From Mesorhizobium sp. B2-7-1 (GTDB lineage: Bacteria > Pseudomonadota > Alphaproteobacteria > Rhizobiales > Rhizobiaceae), in assembly GCF_006440735.1 (NCBI RefSeq), contig NZ_VFUA01000006.1, positions 58,771 through 122,770 on the forward strand: a stretch of 64,000 bases of DNA. Direction: 5' to 3'. Shown one piece after another: positions 26,545 to 35,004 of this stretch. How positions within the stretch are numbered: the first letter of the stretch is position 1; each line of letters starts with the position of its first letter. Both the position numbers and the translations under genes were made by a program. Below the pieces are notes generated by a model. The model saw only the letters and a list, made by a program, of their open reading frames with translations. It was not told the origin of the DNA and searched no databases.

Positions 26545-27315
26545 ATGGCATTCGATATTGTTGGGGCGGCACAAGCGCTGGTGCGCGGCCATCGGGACAA
26601 CACGCAGTTCGTGACGATCGAGGGGCTGTCGGACCTTGCCTCCGCCTACAAGGTGCAGGACGCCTATGTCGGAGCGATCATCGGCGACGACCGCGTAGCC
26701 GGGTACAAGATCGGCCTGACCTCGCACAGCATGCAGAGCATGTGCGGGATCGACCATCCCGTCGCCGGCGCCGTTTTCGGGCGGCGGGTTATGCACAGCG
26801 GAGCAAAGCTCTCGCTGACCGGCTATGGCCATCTCGGCGTGGAGTTCGAGATCTGCGCCCGACTCGGCCGCGATCTCGCGCCGCGCGCCGCACCCTATAC
26901 GCGCGACGAGGTCGCCGCGGCGGTCGATGGCGTCTGCGCGGCGGTCGAGGTGGTGGACGATCGCCATGCCGATTATTCGGTATTGGACGTGCGCTCGCTG
27001 GTCGCCGACAATTCGTGGAATGCCGGCGTGGTGCTGGGCGATTTCGTCGTCCCGCCCGCCGCGCTGGAGAAGGTCGAGGCGATCGTCTACCAGGACGGCG
27101 TCGAGATCGGCAGAGGGGTCGGCGCCGATGCGCTCGGCCATCCCTATGAGCCGCTGGCCTGGCTGGCCGACCATCTGGGCGCCTCCGGCAGGGGCATGAA
27201 GGCGGGCGACATCGTCATGACGGGCAGCATCGTGCGCACGCGCTTCCCCGACAAGGCTTTTTCCTATCGGTTCGACATTGCCGGTCTTGGCAGCGTCGAG
27301 GTCAGCGGCGCCTGA
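26545..27315 (+). CDS. 2-keto-4-pentenoate hydratase-like protein (MhpD/FAH superfamily)
   Basis: A 256-residue protein. The ATG at 26545 has the ribosome binding site GGAGGGAGC at a good distance; an ATG at 26530 overlaps that site. Blocks AYKVQDAYV, VAGYKIGLTSHSMQSMCGI, GVEFEICARLG and DIVMTGSIVRTRFP match hydratase/decarboxylase enzymes of meta-cleavage pathways. These add water to 2-hydroxypentadienoate in a Mg-dependent reaction (the Glu pair in GVEFEI is the expected metal site). It lies 25 bp before an SDR gene, forming a small operon of unknown pathway. Confidence 0.88.
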   Translation: MAFDIVGAAQALVRGHRDNTQFVTIEGLSDLASAYKVQDAYVGAIIGDDRVAGYKIGLTSHSMQSMCGIDHPVAGAVFGRRVMHSGAKLSLTGYGHLGVEFEICARLGRDLAPRAAPYTRDEVAAAVDGVCAAVEVVDDRHADYSVLDVRSLVADNSWNAGVVLGDFVVPPAALEKVEAIVYQDGVEIGRGVGADALGHPYEPLAWLADHLGASGRGMKAGDIVMTGSIVRTRFPDKAFSYRFDIAGLGSVEVSGA

Positions 27316-27340
27316 GCCGCGGCATCATCGGAGAGAACGG

Positions 27341-28075
27341 ATGGATCTTGGATTGAAGGGCAGGAACGCGCTCGTGCTGGGCGCTTCGAAAGGGTTAGGC
27401 CGCGCCGTGGCCAAGGAGTTGCTGGACGAGGGCGCGCGCGTGGCGATCTGCGCCCGCACCGCCGCAGCGCTGGAAAAGACCGCCGGCGAGATCGGCGCGA
27501 CCGCGCTCGTCTGCGACCTGGCGAAGCCGGGCGCGGCGACGGAACTGGTTGAGCGGGCCAAGGCGACACTGGGCGCGCCGGACATCGTGGTGGTCAACAC
27601 CGGCGGCCCGCCGACCGCGCCCTTCGACGAGATCACCATCGAGCAATGGCGCGCCGCCTTCGACAATCTGTTCATGAGCGCGGTGGAGATCGTGCGGGCG
27701 GTGCTGCCTTCGATGCGCGAGAAGAAATGGGGCCGCGTGCTGTTCGTGACCTCCATCGCCGCGAAGGAGCCGATCAACCGCTTCGCCCTGTCCAACTCGC
27801 TGCGCGCCGGCATCCACGGATTGATCAACACGCTGAGCAAGGAAGAAGGAGCCAACGGCATCACCTTCAACGCGCTGATGCCGGGCTATACGCTGACCGA
27901 GAGGCTGGCGGATGCGAAGCTTGACCTGGAAAAGGTGAGCCAGGCGATACCCGCCAGGCGCATCGGCCGCCCCGAAGAGTTCGCGGCGCTGGCAGCCTTC
28001 CTCGCCTCCGACCGCGCCTCCTACATCACCGGCCAGGCCGTCGCCTGCGACGGCGGCGCGCTCTGGTCCATCTGA
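27341..28075 (+). CDS. SDR family oxidoreductase, atypical (no YxxxK)
   Basis: A 244-residue Rossmann protein. The start is the ATG at 27341, with GGAGAGAACGG upstream. The cofactor motif is GASKGLG (residues 14-20), with NTGGP at 87-90 and Ser138 in FVTSIA. Where classical SDRs have YxxxK, 13 residues after the Ser, this protein reads S151-N-S-L-R155, so both the catalytic Tyr and Lys appear replaced. The C-terminal GQAVACDGGALWSI is normal. It is convergent with tssH and paired with the hydratase-like gene. It may be an SDR subgroup with altered chemistry rather than a dead enzyme. Confidence 0.88.
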   Translation: MDLGLKGRNALVLGASKGLGRAVAKELLDEGARVAICARTAAALEKTAGEIGATALVCDLAKPGAATELVERAKATLGAPDIVVVNTGGPPTAPFDEITIEQWRAAFDNLFMSAVEIVRAVLPSMREKKWGRVLFVTSIAAKEPINRFALSNSLRAGIHGLINTLSKEEGANGITFNALMPGYTLTERLADAKLDLEKVSQAIPARRIGRPEEFAALAAFLASDRASYITGQAVACDGGALWSI

Positions 28076-28100
28076 GGGCGGCCTGCCTCACAATGGAGGC

Positions 28101-30914
28101 CTATTCGAACGAGTAGGTAAATCCTTCCGGCGACGCACCCACGGTGACTTTCGCCATCTTCTTGCCCTCGAGCGAGCGGTTGAGCACGCCGCGGCTCAGT
28201 TCCGGCAGCAGCGTGTTGGTGAGGATGGCGTCGATCATGCGCCCACCGGATTCGATCTCGGTGCAGCGCGCCTTGACCAGGTCCATCACGCCGTCGCCGA
28301 TCACCAGTTCGGCGTCATTGGTGGCCTTGAGGCGCTTGGCGATCTTGCCGAACTGGTGACGGGCGATCGCCTCGATCATGGAATCCGACAGCGGGTAATA
28401 GGGTATCGTGACGACGCGGCCGAGGAAGGCAGCCGGAAAGACCTTCAGCAGCGGGGCGCGCAGCGCGGTGTCGAGGTCGTCGATGCCGGTCCGCACCGTG
28501 CCGTTCTTCGTGCGATCCATGATGACGTCTGAACCGACATTCGAGGTGAGCAGGATCAGCGTGTTCTTGAAGTCGATGCGGCGGCCTTCGCTGTCGTCCA
28601 TCATGCCCTTGTCGAAGACCTGGAAGAAGATCTCGTGCACGTCGGGATGCGCCTTCTCGACCTCGTCGAGCAGGATCACCGAATAGGGTTTCCTGCGCAC
28701 GGCCTCGGTCAGGATGCCGCCCTTGCCGTAGCCGACATAGCCGGGCGGCGCGCCCTTGAGCGTCGAGACGGTGTGCGCTTCCTGGAATTCCGACATGTTG
28801 ATAGAGATCAGGTTCTGCTCGCCGCCGTAAAGCGTCTCGGCCAGCGCCAGCGCGGTTTCGGTCTTGCCGACGCCGGAGGGGCCGCAAAGCAGGAACACGC
28901 CGACCGGCTTTTCCGGCGCGCCGAGGCCGGCGCGGCTGGTCTGCACGCGCCTGGCGATCATCTCCATGGCGTGATCCTGGCCGACGACCCGCTCGGACAG
29001 GGTGGCAGCGAGCTTCAGCGCTTTCTCGGTCTGGCTGGACAACATCCGTCCGGTCGGGATGCCGGTCCAATCCTGCACCACGGCGGCGACCGCGTTGCGG
29101 TCGACTGATGGCAGGATGAGCGGTGTCTCGCCTTGCGCCGCGGCAAGTTCGGCCATCAGCTCGCGCAGACGCGCGAGGTCGGCGGCGGCTTCATCCGCCG
29201 GTTCGGCGGAAGCCGCTTCGGCTTTCGCAGCCTTGGCCGCCTTGGCTTTGGAGGTCTTCTTGGTCGCGCCGGCCTTGCTCTCGGCAATCTTGCTTTCGGG
29301 GGTCTTTTGCTCGGGCGCCTTTTCCGCGCCCTCCGCCTCCGCGGCACCGTCCTCGGCTGCCTCGTCGAGCGGAACACCCTCGCCGCGCAATTTTGCGCGC
29401 AGGTCCAGTATCTCGGTGACCAGCGCCTTTTCCCGGTCCCAGCGTGCCTGGGCGGCGGCCAGGCTGGTCTCGGTTTCCGCCAGTCCGGCGTCGACGCGGG
29501 CCTGCCGGTCGACGACATCGATGCCGATCGCCGCCTCGCGGCCGATGATGCCGCTTTCGACCTCCAGCGCCTGGCGCCGGCGCAAAATGTCCTCGACTTC
29601 GGCCGGCGTCGCATGCTGCGAGACCGCGACGCGAGCGCAGGCGGTGTCGAGCAGGCTGACGGCCTTGTCCGGCAATTGCCTGGCCGGGATATAGCGATGC
29701 GACAGCGAGACCGCCGCCTCGATCGCCTCGTCCAGAATCTGCACCTTGTGGTGCTGCTCCAGGACGCCCGCGACGCCGCGCAGCATCAGCACGGCCACCG
29801 CTTCCGAAGGCTCGTCGATCTTGACCACCTGGAAGCGACGGGTGAGCGCCGGGTCCTTCTCGATGTGCTGCTTGTATTCGGCCCAGGTCGTGGCGGCGAT
29901 GGTGCGAAGCTCACCGCGCGCCAGCGCCGGCTTCAGGAGATTGGCGGCATCGCCGGTGCCGGCAGCACCCCCGGCGCCGATCAGCGTATGCGCCTCGTCG
30001 ATGAACAGGATGATCGGCACCTCGGAGGCCTGGACCTCGTCGATGACCGCCTTCAGCCGCTTCTCGAACTCGCCCTTGACGCTGGCGCCTGCCTGCATCA
30101 GCCCGACATCGAGCATGCGCACGCTGACATTCTGCAATGTCGGCGGCACGTCGCCCTGGGCGATGCGCAGCGCAAATCCCTCGACCGCCGCCGTCTTGCC
30201 GACGCCGGCCTCGCCGGTGAGGATCGGGTTGTTTTGCCGGCGCCGCATCAGGATATCGACGATCTGCCTGATTTCCGGATCGCGGCCGACGACGGGATCG
30301 ATCTTGCCGTCGCGAGCGCGCTGGGTGAGGTCGGTGGCGTATTTCGCCAGCGCCGAATCCCCGCCAGGACCGCGTTTCATCGGCGTTTCGCTGGCGCGCT
30401 CGGCGGGCGGTGAGCCGGCTTCGAGCGAGCCTTCGGTGACGTCGGCGAAGCGGGAAACGACCCCGTCGGCGTCGATCTTGTCGAACTCGGCGCTGATCTT
30501 CGACACCAGGCCTTCCAGCACCGGCGTCTTCAGGCAGGCGAGCAGGATATGGGCGCTGCGCACCTCCTCCACGCCGAACTCGAGCGTCGCCAAGTTCCAG
30601 CCTTCCTGGATGGCGTGGAAGATGTGGTCGGAGAATTCCTCCACCGAGGTCGCGCCATAGGGCAACTTGTCGATGGCGCGGGTCATGTCGGCCGTCAGCC
30701 GGCTGGCATCGATACCGGCGTCGGCGACGATCATCTGCACATCCGAGCGCTCGGACAGAACCAGCTGCTGGATGAAATGGACGAGCTCGACATAGGGATT
30801 GCCGCGCAGCTTGGCCGTGTCGGCCGCGGCCTTGAAGGCGCGCACCCCCGTGGCGTTGAGCTTGGCGACCAGTTCCTTACGCTTGAAACTCTGCGATGAC
30901 CGGCGCTGTTCCAT
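28101..30914 (-). CDS. tssH: Type VI secretion ATPase TssH (ClpV)
   Basis: A 937-residue Hsp100 ATPase that disassembles contracted TssBC sheaths. The start is placed at the ATG at 30914 (MEQRRSSQSFKRKELVAKLN); an upstream frame extension is not family-like. The N-domain (1-150) is followed by AAA1 with GEAGVGKTA and ILFIDEAHTLIGAGG. After a middle region comes AAA2 with GPSGVGKTE and VILLDEVEKAHPDVHE. The middle region carries an unusual Ala/Lys/Glu-rich stretch, about residues 513-580. It is divergent from the tssA operon across a 334-bp region. Confidence 0.96.
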   Translation of the reverse strand: MEQRRSSQSFKRKELVAKLNATGVRAFKAAADTAKLRGNPYVELVHFIQQLVLSERSDVQMIVADAGIDASRLTADMTRAIDKLPYGATSVEEFSDHIFHAIQEGWNLATLEFGVEEVRSAHILLACLKTPVLEGLVSKISAEFDKIDADGVVSRFADVTEGSLEAGSPPAERASETPMKRGPGGDSALAKYATDLTQRARDGKIDPVVGRDPEIRQIVDILMRRRQNNPILTGEAGVGKTAAVEGFALRIAQGDVPPTLQNVSVRMLDVGLMQAGASVKGEFEKRLKAVIDEVQASEVPIILFIDEAHTLIGAGGAAGTGDAANLLKPALARGELRTIAATTWAEYKQHIEKDPALTRRFQVVKIDEPSEAVAVLMLRGVAGVLEQHHKVQILDEAIEAAVSLSHRYIPARQLPDKAVSLLDTACARVAVSQHATPAEVEDILRRRQALEVESGIIGREAAIGIDVVDRQARVDAGLAETETSLAAAQARWDREKALVTEILDLRAKLRGEGVPLDEAAEDGAAEAEGAEKAPEQKTPESKIAESKAGATKKTSKAKAAKAAKAEAASAEPADEAAADLARLRELMAELAAAQGETPLILPSVDRNAVAAVVQDWTGIPTGRMLSSQTEKALKLAATLSERVVGQDHAMEMIARRVQTSRAGLGAPEKPVGVFLLCGPSGVGKTETALALAETLYGGEQNLISINMSEFQEAHTVSTLKGAPPGYVGYGKGGILTEAVRRKPYSVILLDEVEKAHPDVHEIFFQVFDKGMMDDSEGRRIDFKNTLILLTSNVGSDVIMDRTKNGTVRTGIDDLDTALRAPLLKVFPAAFLGRVVTIPYYPLSDSMIEAIARHQFGKIAKRLKATNDAELVIGDGVMDLVKARCTEIESGGRMIDAILTNTLLPELSRGVLNRSLEGKKMAKVTVGASPEGFTYSFE

Positions 30915-31248
30915 CGAACCTGCTCCCGCAACCTGCCGACCGTACCCTGCCATATAAGCGGCTGCTTGACAAAGCCGGGTGACGGATAGGGCGTTTGAAT
31001 CCATCCAGGCGGCACCGCCCGGTTACACAAGCCTTGCAAACTCATGGCAACAAACACCGGATTGCTGCCCGGGCTATGCGAGCCATTTCACATACCGGGT
31101 CCGGCAATCGCGCAATGGGTTTGGCCCGAAGAAAACGGTCGCGTTTAGCTTCCGTTAGTTTTTGCGCAGGTGCTCAATTGTCGTCGCGTGAGGCCGGTGA
31201 TAACGTTACGTCACATAGGGGTCTCAGGGCCGCTGGCTGGGGGTTGGT
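30915..31248. promoter_or_regulatory. Divergent control region of the T6SS island (tssH / tssA)
   Basis: These 334 bp separate the divergent tssH and tssA genes and must hold promoters for both. The stretch around 31130-31215 is the AT-richest part. At 31197-31214 GTGA and TCAC bracket a perfect 8-bp palindrome TAACGTTA (31201-31208), an operator-like arrangement 35 bp upstream of the tssA start. A sigma-54 site was looked for and not found (spacing wrong). No open frame here is supported. Confidence 0.4.
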
Positions 31249-32424
31249 GTGATTGATCTCGCACTCTGGCTGAATCCTCTGAACGGTGCGAATCCGTCGG
31301 GAGAGGACTTGCGCAACGACCCGGCCTTTCATGAGCTGGAGCGCCTGGCCGAACCTCAGCTCAAGGTTGTCCATGACGGCAACGGCAAGCCCACGTCGCA
31401 ATCCAGCCCGGTCGACTGGGCGGCAGTGCTTGAACAGGCCGAAGAGCTGCGCTCCCGCGGCCGGGACCTGCGCCTGCTGGTCATCGTCGCGCGGGCCTTG
31501 GCCAGCGAGGAAGGGCTGGCCGGCCTCGCCGAGGGCCTGACGCTCATCGCCGGGACCTTCGACCAGCATTGGGACACGATGCATCCGGCATTGCGGGCGA
31601 ACGCGGCGCCGCGCGACGCCGCCTTGCGCCGCATCAATGCCTTGCTCGATCTCCAGAACGCCCAGGGAGGCCTGCTCACGAGCCTGCGCGGAACCATTTT
31701 CTTTTCGCCGCGCCAGGTCGGACCGATCAGCGGACGTGATCTGGAACAGGGCGCGCTCGACGAGCGCGTCATGCTGCAGGAAGCGGCCTCGGGGCTGAAC
31801 GCCGCCGAGAGGGGGGCACTGGTAAGCGCGCACAATCAGTTGCTGAACCGGGTGCGCGCCGGATGCGCGGCGCAAATCGATCAGGCCGGCGAGGCGATGA
31901 CGTCGATGCTGGCAGACCTACGTGCCGCGATCGGCGCCCTCGAAGCGGTGGACGCCGCGCTCAACGCCCGCATCGAAGGCCATGGCGCCACCGTTCCGGA
32001 ATTGAAGAAGTTCCTGCAGCGTTTGCTGACGACGCTGGAGCGGAGTTCCGGTGCCGGCGGCACGGCGAACGGTGCCGCGAAGCCCGCTCCGCAGGCGGCA
32101 GCGGAACCAGCAATGCCCGCCCGCAACGGTCATGGAGCCGAGACGATGGCAAGTGGGGCAAGCCCTGTGGAAGCAAGCACCGGTCTGCCGGATCGGATCA
32201 CCTCGCGTGACGAAGTCGTCAAGTGCCTCGACCTCGTCGTCGCCTTCTACGACCGCACAGAGCCGTCCAGCCCCATCCCGCATCTTGCCCGGCGCGTGCG
32301 CCGGATGGTGCACATGGATTTCGTGGAACTGATGGAAGATCTCGCCCCGTCGGGGCTGAAGGAGTTCCGGCAGCTTGCCGGTGTTCCCGATCCCAAGAAG
32401 CCGGCCCAGAAGGATGAAAGGTAG
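31249..32424 (+). CDS. tssA: Type VI secretion protein TssA (ImpA)
   Basis: A 391-residue baseplate/tail-assembly protein starting with GTG at 31249 after GGGGGTTGGT. The N-terminal ImpA domain reads LWLNPLNGANPSGEDLRNDPAFHELERL and continues with the WAAVLEQAEELRSRGRDLRLLVIVARA block. A Gly/Ala-rich linker (about 265-305) leads to a short C-terminal helix pair, PIPHLARRVRRMVHMDFVEL. TssA primes sheath/tube polymerisation and caps the distal end. It is the first gene of the main T6SS operon and is followed 6 bp later by tssB. Confidence 0.94.
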   Translation: MIDLALWLNPLNGANPSGEDLRNDPAFHELERLAEPQLKVVHDGNGKPTSQSSPVDWAAVLEQAEELRSRGRDLRLLVIVARALASEEGLAGLAEGLTLIAGTFDQHWDTMHPALRANAAPRDAALRRINALLDLQNAQGGLLTSLRGTIFFSPRQVGPISGRDLEQGALDERVMLQEAASGLNAAERGALVSAHNQLLNRVRAGCAAQIDQAGEAMTSMLADLRAAIGALEAVDAALNARIEGHGATVPELKKFLQRLLTTLERSSGAGGTANGAAKPAPQAAAEPAMPARNGHGAETMASGASPVEASTGLPDRITSRDEVVKCLDLVVAFYDRTEPSSPIPHLARRVRRMVHMDFVELMEDLAPSGLKEFRQLAGVPDPKKPAQKDER

Positions 32425-32430
32425 AAAAGC

Positions 32431-32967
32431 ATGCCAGCAGAGAGCAAAGCGAAGGTCATCGAAAGAAACCGCGCGCCGCGCGTGCAGATCGCCTACGACG
32501 TCGAAACCTACGGCAGCCCGACGACGATCGAACTGCCGTTCGTCATGGCCGTGATGGCCGACCTTTCGGGCGCTTCGCAGACCAAGGAAGCGTCGAAATC
32601 GGTCCTCGACCGCAATTTCGTCGAAACCGACGCCAACCGCTTCCCCAAATTCATGGAAGCGATGGGGCCGCGCGTGAAGGCCCGGGTGAAGAACACCCTG
32701 CCGCAGGCCGAAGGGCAGGAACGGGACGAAGAGCTCGCCGTCGACCTCACCTTCTCCAAGATGGGCGACTTCGCGCCGGACAAGGTCGCCGAGCAGGTGC
32801 CGCAGCTGGCCGAGATCCTGAAGATGCGCCGTCAGCTCGAGGAGTTGCTGGGCTTCATGGACGGCCGCGTCGACGCCGAAAAGCGCATTGCGCAACTTCT
32901 GAACAACGAGCCGCTGCTGAGCAAGATCGCCACTCAGGCGATGGATGACGGCAAGGGCGAGGAGTAA
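32431..32967 (+). CDS. tssB: Type VI secretion sheath small subunit TssB (VipA/ImpB)
   Basis: A 178-residue protein. With TssC it forms the contractile sheath around the Hcp tube. The N-terminal RNRAPRVQIAYDVETYGSPTTIELPFVMAVMADLSG is the conserved VipA block. DRNFVETDANRFPKFMEAMGPRV and the C-terminal LEELLGFMDGRVDAEKRIAQLLNN complete the family pattern. Length is typical. It is followed 3 bp later by tssC with a GAGGAG ribosome binding site. Confidence 0.97.
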   Translation: MPAESKAKVIERNRAPRVQIAYDVETYGSPTTIELPFVMAVMADLSGASQTKEASKSVLDRNFVETDANRFPKFMEAMGPRVKARVKNTLPQAEGQERDEELAVDLTFSKMGDFAPDKVAEQVPQLAEILKMRRQLEELLGFMDGRVDAEKRIAQLLNNEPLLSKIATQAMDDGKGEE

Positions 32968-32970
32968 GTC

Positions 32971-34476
32971 ATGGCCGAACAGCAAAAGACCGCAGCCGCC
33001 ACCGCCGAGGCGGAAGCCATCGATCTCGGCGAATTCAGCGGACTCCTTGAGAAGGATTTCAAGGTCAAGAAGGATGACAGCGAAAAGCTGCAGCAACTGG
33101 TGCGCAACCTGGCGCTTGCCGCGCAATCGCGCTCCGAGACCACGACCATCTCGTCCAATGCTATCAAGTCTATCAAGTCGCTGATTGCCGGCATCGACAA
33201 GATGCTGACGACGCAGGTCAACGAGATCCTGCATGCCCCGGAAGTGCGCGAGATGGAAGGCACCTGGCGCGGCCTCTGGTACCTGATCAACAACACCGAG
33301 ACGGATACCAAGCTCAAGATCCGGGTGATGAACATCTCCAAGGAGCAGCTGGCCGACACGCTGGAAGACTATGAAGGCCAGATGTGGGATCAGAGCCCGA
33401 TCTTCAAGAAGGTCTACACGGACGAGTATTCGATGCTGGGCGGCGAGCCGGTCGGCTGCATCATCGGCGCCTATGAATTCTCCAACCATCCGCGCGATGT
33501 CGGCCTGCTGCGCAATATTTCGGGCGTCTGCGCCTCGGCGCACACGCCGTTCATCGCGGCCGCCTCGCCGCGGCTGTTCCGCATGGACAGCTGGCAGGAA
33601 CTGCCCAATCCGCAAGACCTGCAGATGATCGTGAACAACCCGGCCTATGCCTCCTGGCAGTCGCTGCGCGAAAGCGAGGACGCACGCTATATCGGGCTGA
33701 CCATGCCGCGCGTGCTGGCGCGCCTGCCCTATGGCTCGGAAACCGTTCCGGTGAAGGGTTTCACCTTCGAGGAGGAGGTGGGCGGCGACCACAACAAATA
33801 TGTCTGGATGAACGCCGCGTTCCCGATGGGCGTGAACATCAATCGCAGCCACAAGCTTTACGGCTGGGGCACGCAGATCCGCGGCGTCGAGAATGGCGGC
33901 ACGGTGCTTAACCTGCCGGTGCACGCCTTCCCGACCGACGACGGCTCGATCGCGATGAAATGCCCGACCGAGGTCGCCATCGACGACCGGCGCGAGGCCG
34001 AGTTGGCCAAGCTCGGGCTGATGCCGATCCTGCACCGCAAGAACACCGATCTTGCGGCCTTTATCGGCGCGCACTCGCTGCAGGACGACGAGACGCGCGC
34101 CGGCCGGCTGGTCGATCCGGACGCGCAGGCCAATGAGCGGCTCTCCGCCAATCTGCCCTACCTCTTCCCGGTGTCGCGCTTCGCGCATTACCTCAAGGCG
34201 ATTGCCCGCGACAAGATCGGTTCGTTCAAGGAACGCACCGACATGGAGACCTGGTTGACCGAATGGATCAACCGGTACGTGCTGGCCAATCCAGCCTTTG
34301 CCGACGACAAGGCGCGCGCCAAGCGCCCGCTTGCCGCGGCCGAGGTCCAGGTCGACAGCGTCGAAGGCCGGCCCGGTTACTACAATGCCCGTTTCTACCT
34401 GCGTCCGCATTACCAGTTGGAAGGCATCAACGCCTCGCTCCGGCTGGTGTCGGAACTACCGTCGGTGAAGGGCTGA
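32971..34476 (+). CDS. tssC: Type VI secretion sheath large subunit TssC (VipB/ImpC)
   Basis: A 501-residue sheath protein. Diagnostic blocks are EVREMEGTWRGLWYLINNTETDTKLKIRVMNISKEQL, GAYEFSNHPRDVGLLRNIS, and VLARLPYG near residue 250. EEEVGGDHNKYVWMNAAF follows, and the C-terminal region ends YQLEGINASLRLVSELPSVKG. Only one TssB/TssC pair occurs in the window, so both membrane modules encoded in this island must serve one contractile tail unless a further locus exists elsewhere. Confidence 0.97.
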   Translation: MAEQQKTAAATAEAEAIDLGEFSGLLEKDFKVKKDDSEKLQQLVRNLALAAQSRSETTTISSNAIKSIKSLIAGIDKMLTTQVNEILHAPEVREMEGTWRGLWYLINNTETDTKLKIRVMNISKEQLADTLEDYEGQMWDQSPIFKKVYTDEYSMLGGEPVGCIIGAYEFSNHPRDVGLLRNISGVCASAHTPFIAAASPRLFRMDSWQELPNPQDLQMIVNNPAYASWQSLRESEDARYIGLTMPRVLARLPYGSETVPVKGFTFEEEVGGDHNKYVWMNAAFPMGVNINRSHKLYGWGTQIRGVENGGTVLNLPVHAFPTDDGSIAMKCPTEVAIDDRREAELAKLGLMPILHRKNTDLAAFIGAHSLQDDETRAGRLVDPDAQANERLSANLPYLFPVSRFAHYLKAIARDKIGSFKERTDMETWLTEWINRYVLANPAFADDKARAKRPLAAAEVQVDSVEGRPGYYNARFYLRPHYQLEGINASLRLVSELPSVKG

Positions 34477-34527
34477 AATCGTTAAGCGTAGTCATCTTGT
34501 TTCGTTTGAAAGCGGTGGAGAAAGACA

Positions 34528-35004
34528 ATGCCTGATAGAGCCGATGCGCCTTCGATGAAGATCGACGGTTTCCTGAAAGTCCCGGATATCAAAGGCCCGA
34601 GCAAGCGCGACGGCCACGAAGACGAGATCGAGATCCATGGCGTCGATTACAAGATGATCGCGCCTTACGATCCCAATTCGCTGTCGCGGCGCGGCCGCGT
34701 GTCGATGGGAATGATCAAATTCTTCAAGCATTACGACAAGTCGTCGCCGTACCTGAAGAAGGCGCTGTTCGAGAACAAGGCGCTGGACGAGGTGGTGTTT
34801 TCGGCCCGCCGCACCATCGACGGCGAGACCAGCGACTATCTGGTCGTGACGCTTACCGACGCTTCCGTCATGGAGTACGACATGCGGCAGGCCCACGACG
34901 AGGCGGACCTGATCGAGGAAGAAGTCAGCTTCGCCTACAAGAAGATCAAGTTCGTCTACGACAAGGACGACGAGATCGAAATGGATGTCTATGTCGGCAA
35001 GTGA
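34528..35004 (+). CDS. hcp: Hcp tube protein (TssD)
   Basis: A 158-residue protein that stacks as hexameric rings to make the inner tube expelled on firing. FLKVPDIKGPSKRDGHEDEIEIHGVDYKM and GRVSMGMIKFFKHYDKSSPYLKKALFENKALDEVVFSARR are the usual Hcp landmarks. It lies inside the structural operon (51 bp after tssC), which is less common than a separate hcp-vgrG unit. It overlaps the tssE start by 14-20 bp. Confidence 0.96.
   Translation: MPDRADAPSMKIDGFLKVPDIKGPSKRDGHEDEIEIHGVDYKMIAPYDPNSLSRRGRVSMGMIKFFKHYDKSSPYLKKALFENKALDEVVFSARRTIDGETSDYLVVTLTDASVMEYDMRQAHDEADLIEEEVSFAYKKIKFVYDKDDEIEMDVYVGK

Noticed and set aside
31040..31075. Possible sigma-54 promoter (TGGCA ... TTGCT) upstream of tssA
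   Set aside because: The distance between the GG and GC elements is about four bases too long for a -24/-12 promoter.
31918..34410. An 830-codon open frame on the minus strand across tssA, tssB and tssC
   Set aside because: It is antisense to three clearly conserved T6SS genes. Its composition (Arg/His/Asp/Leu-rich) is what reversed high-GC codons produce, and it shows no family motif.
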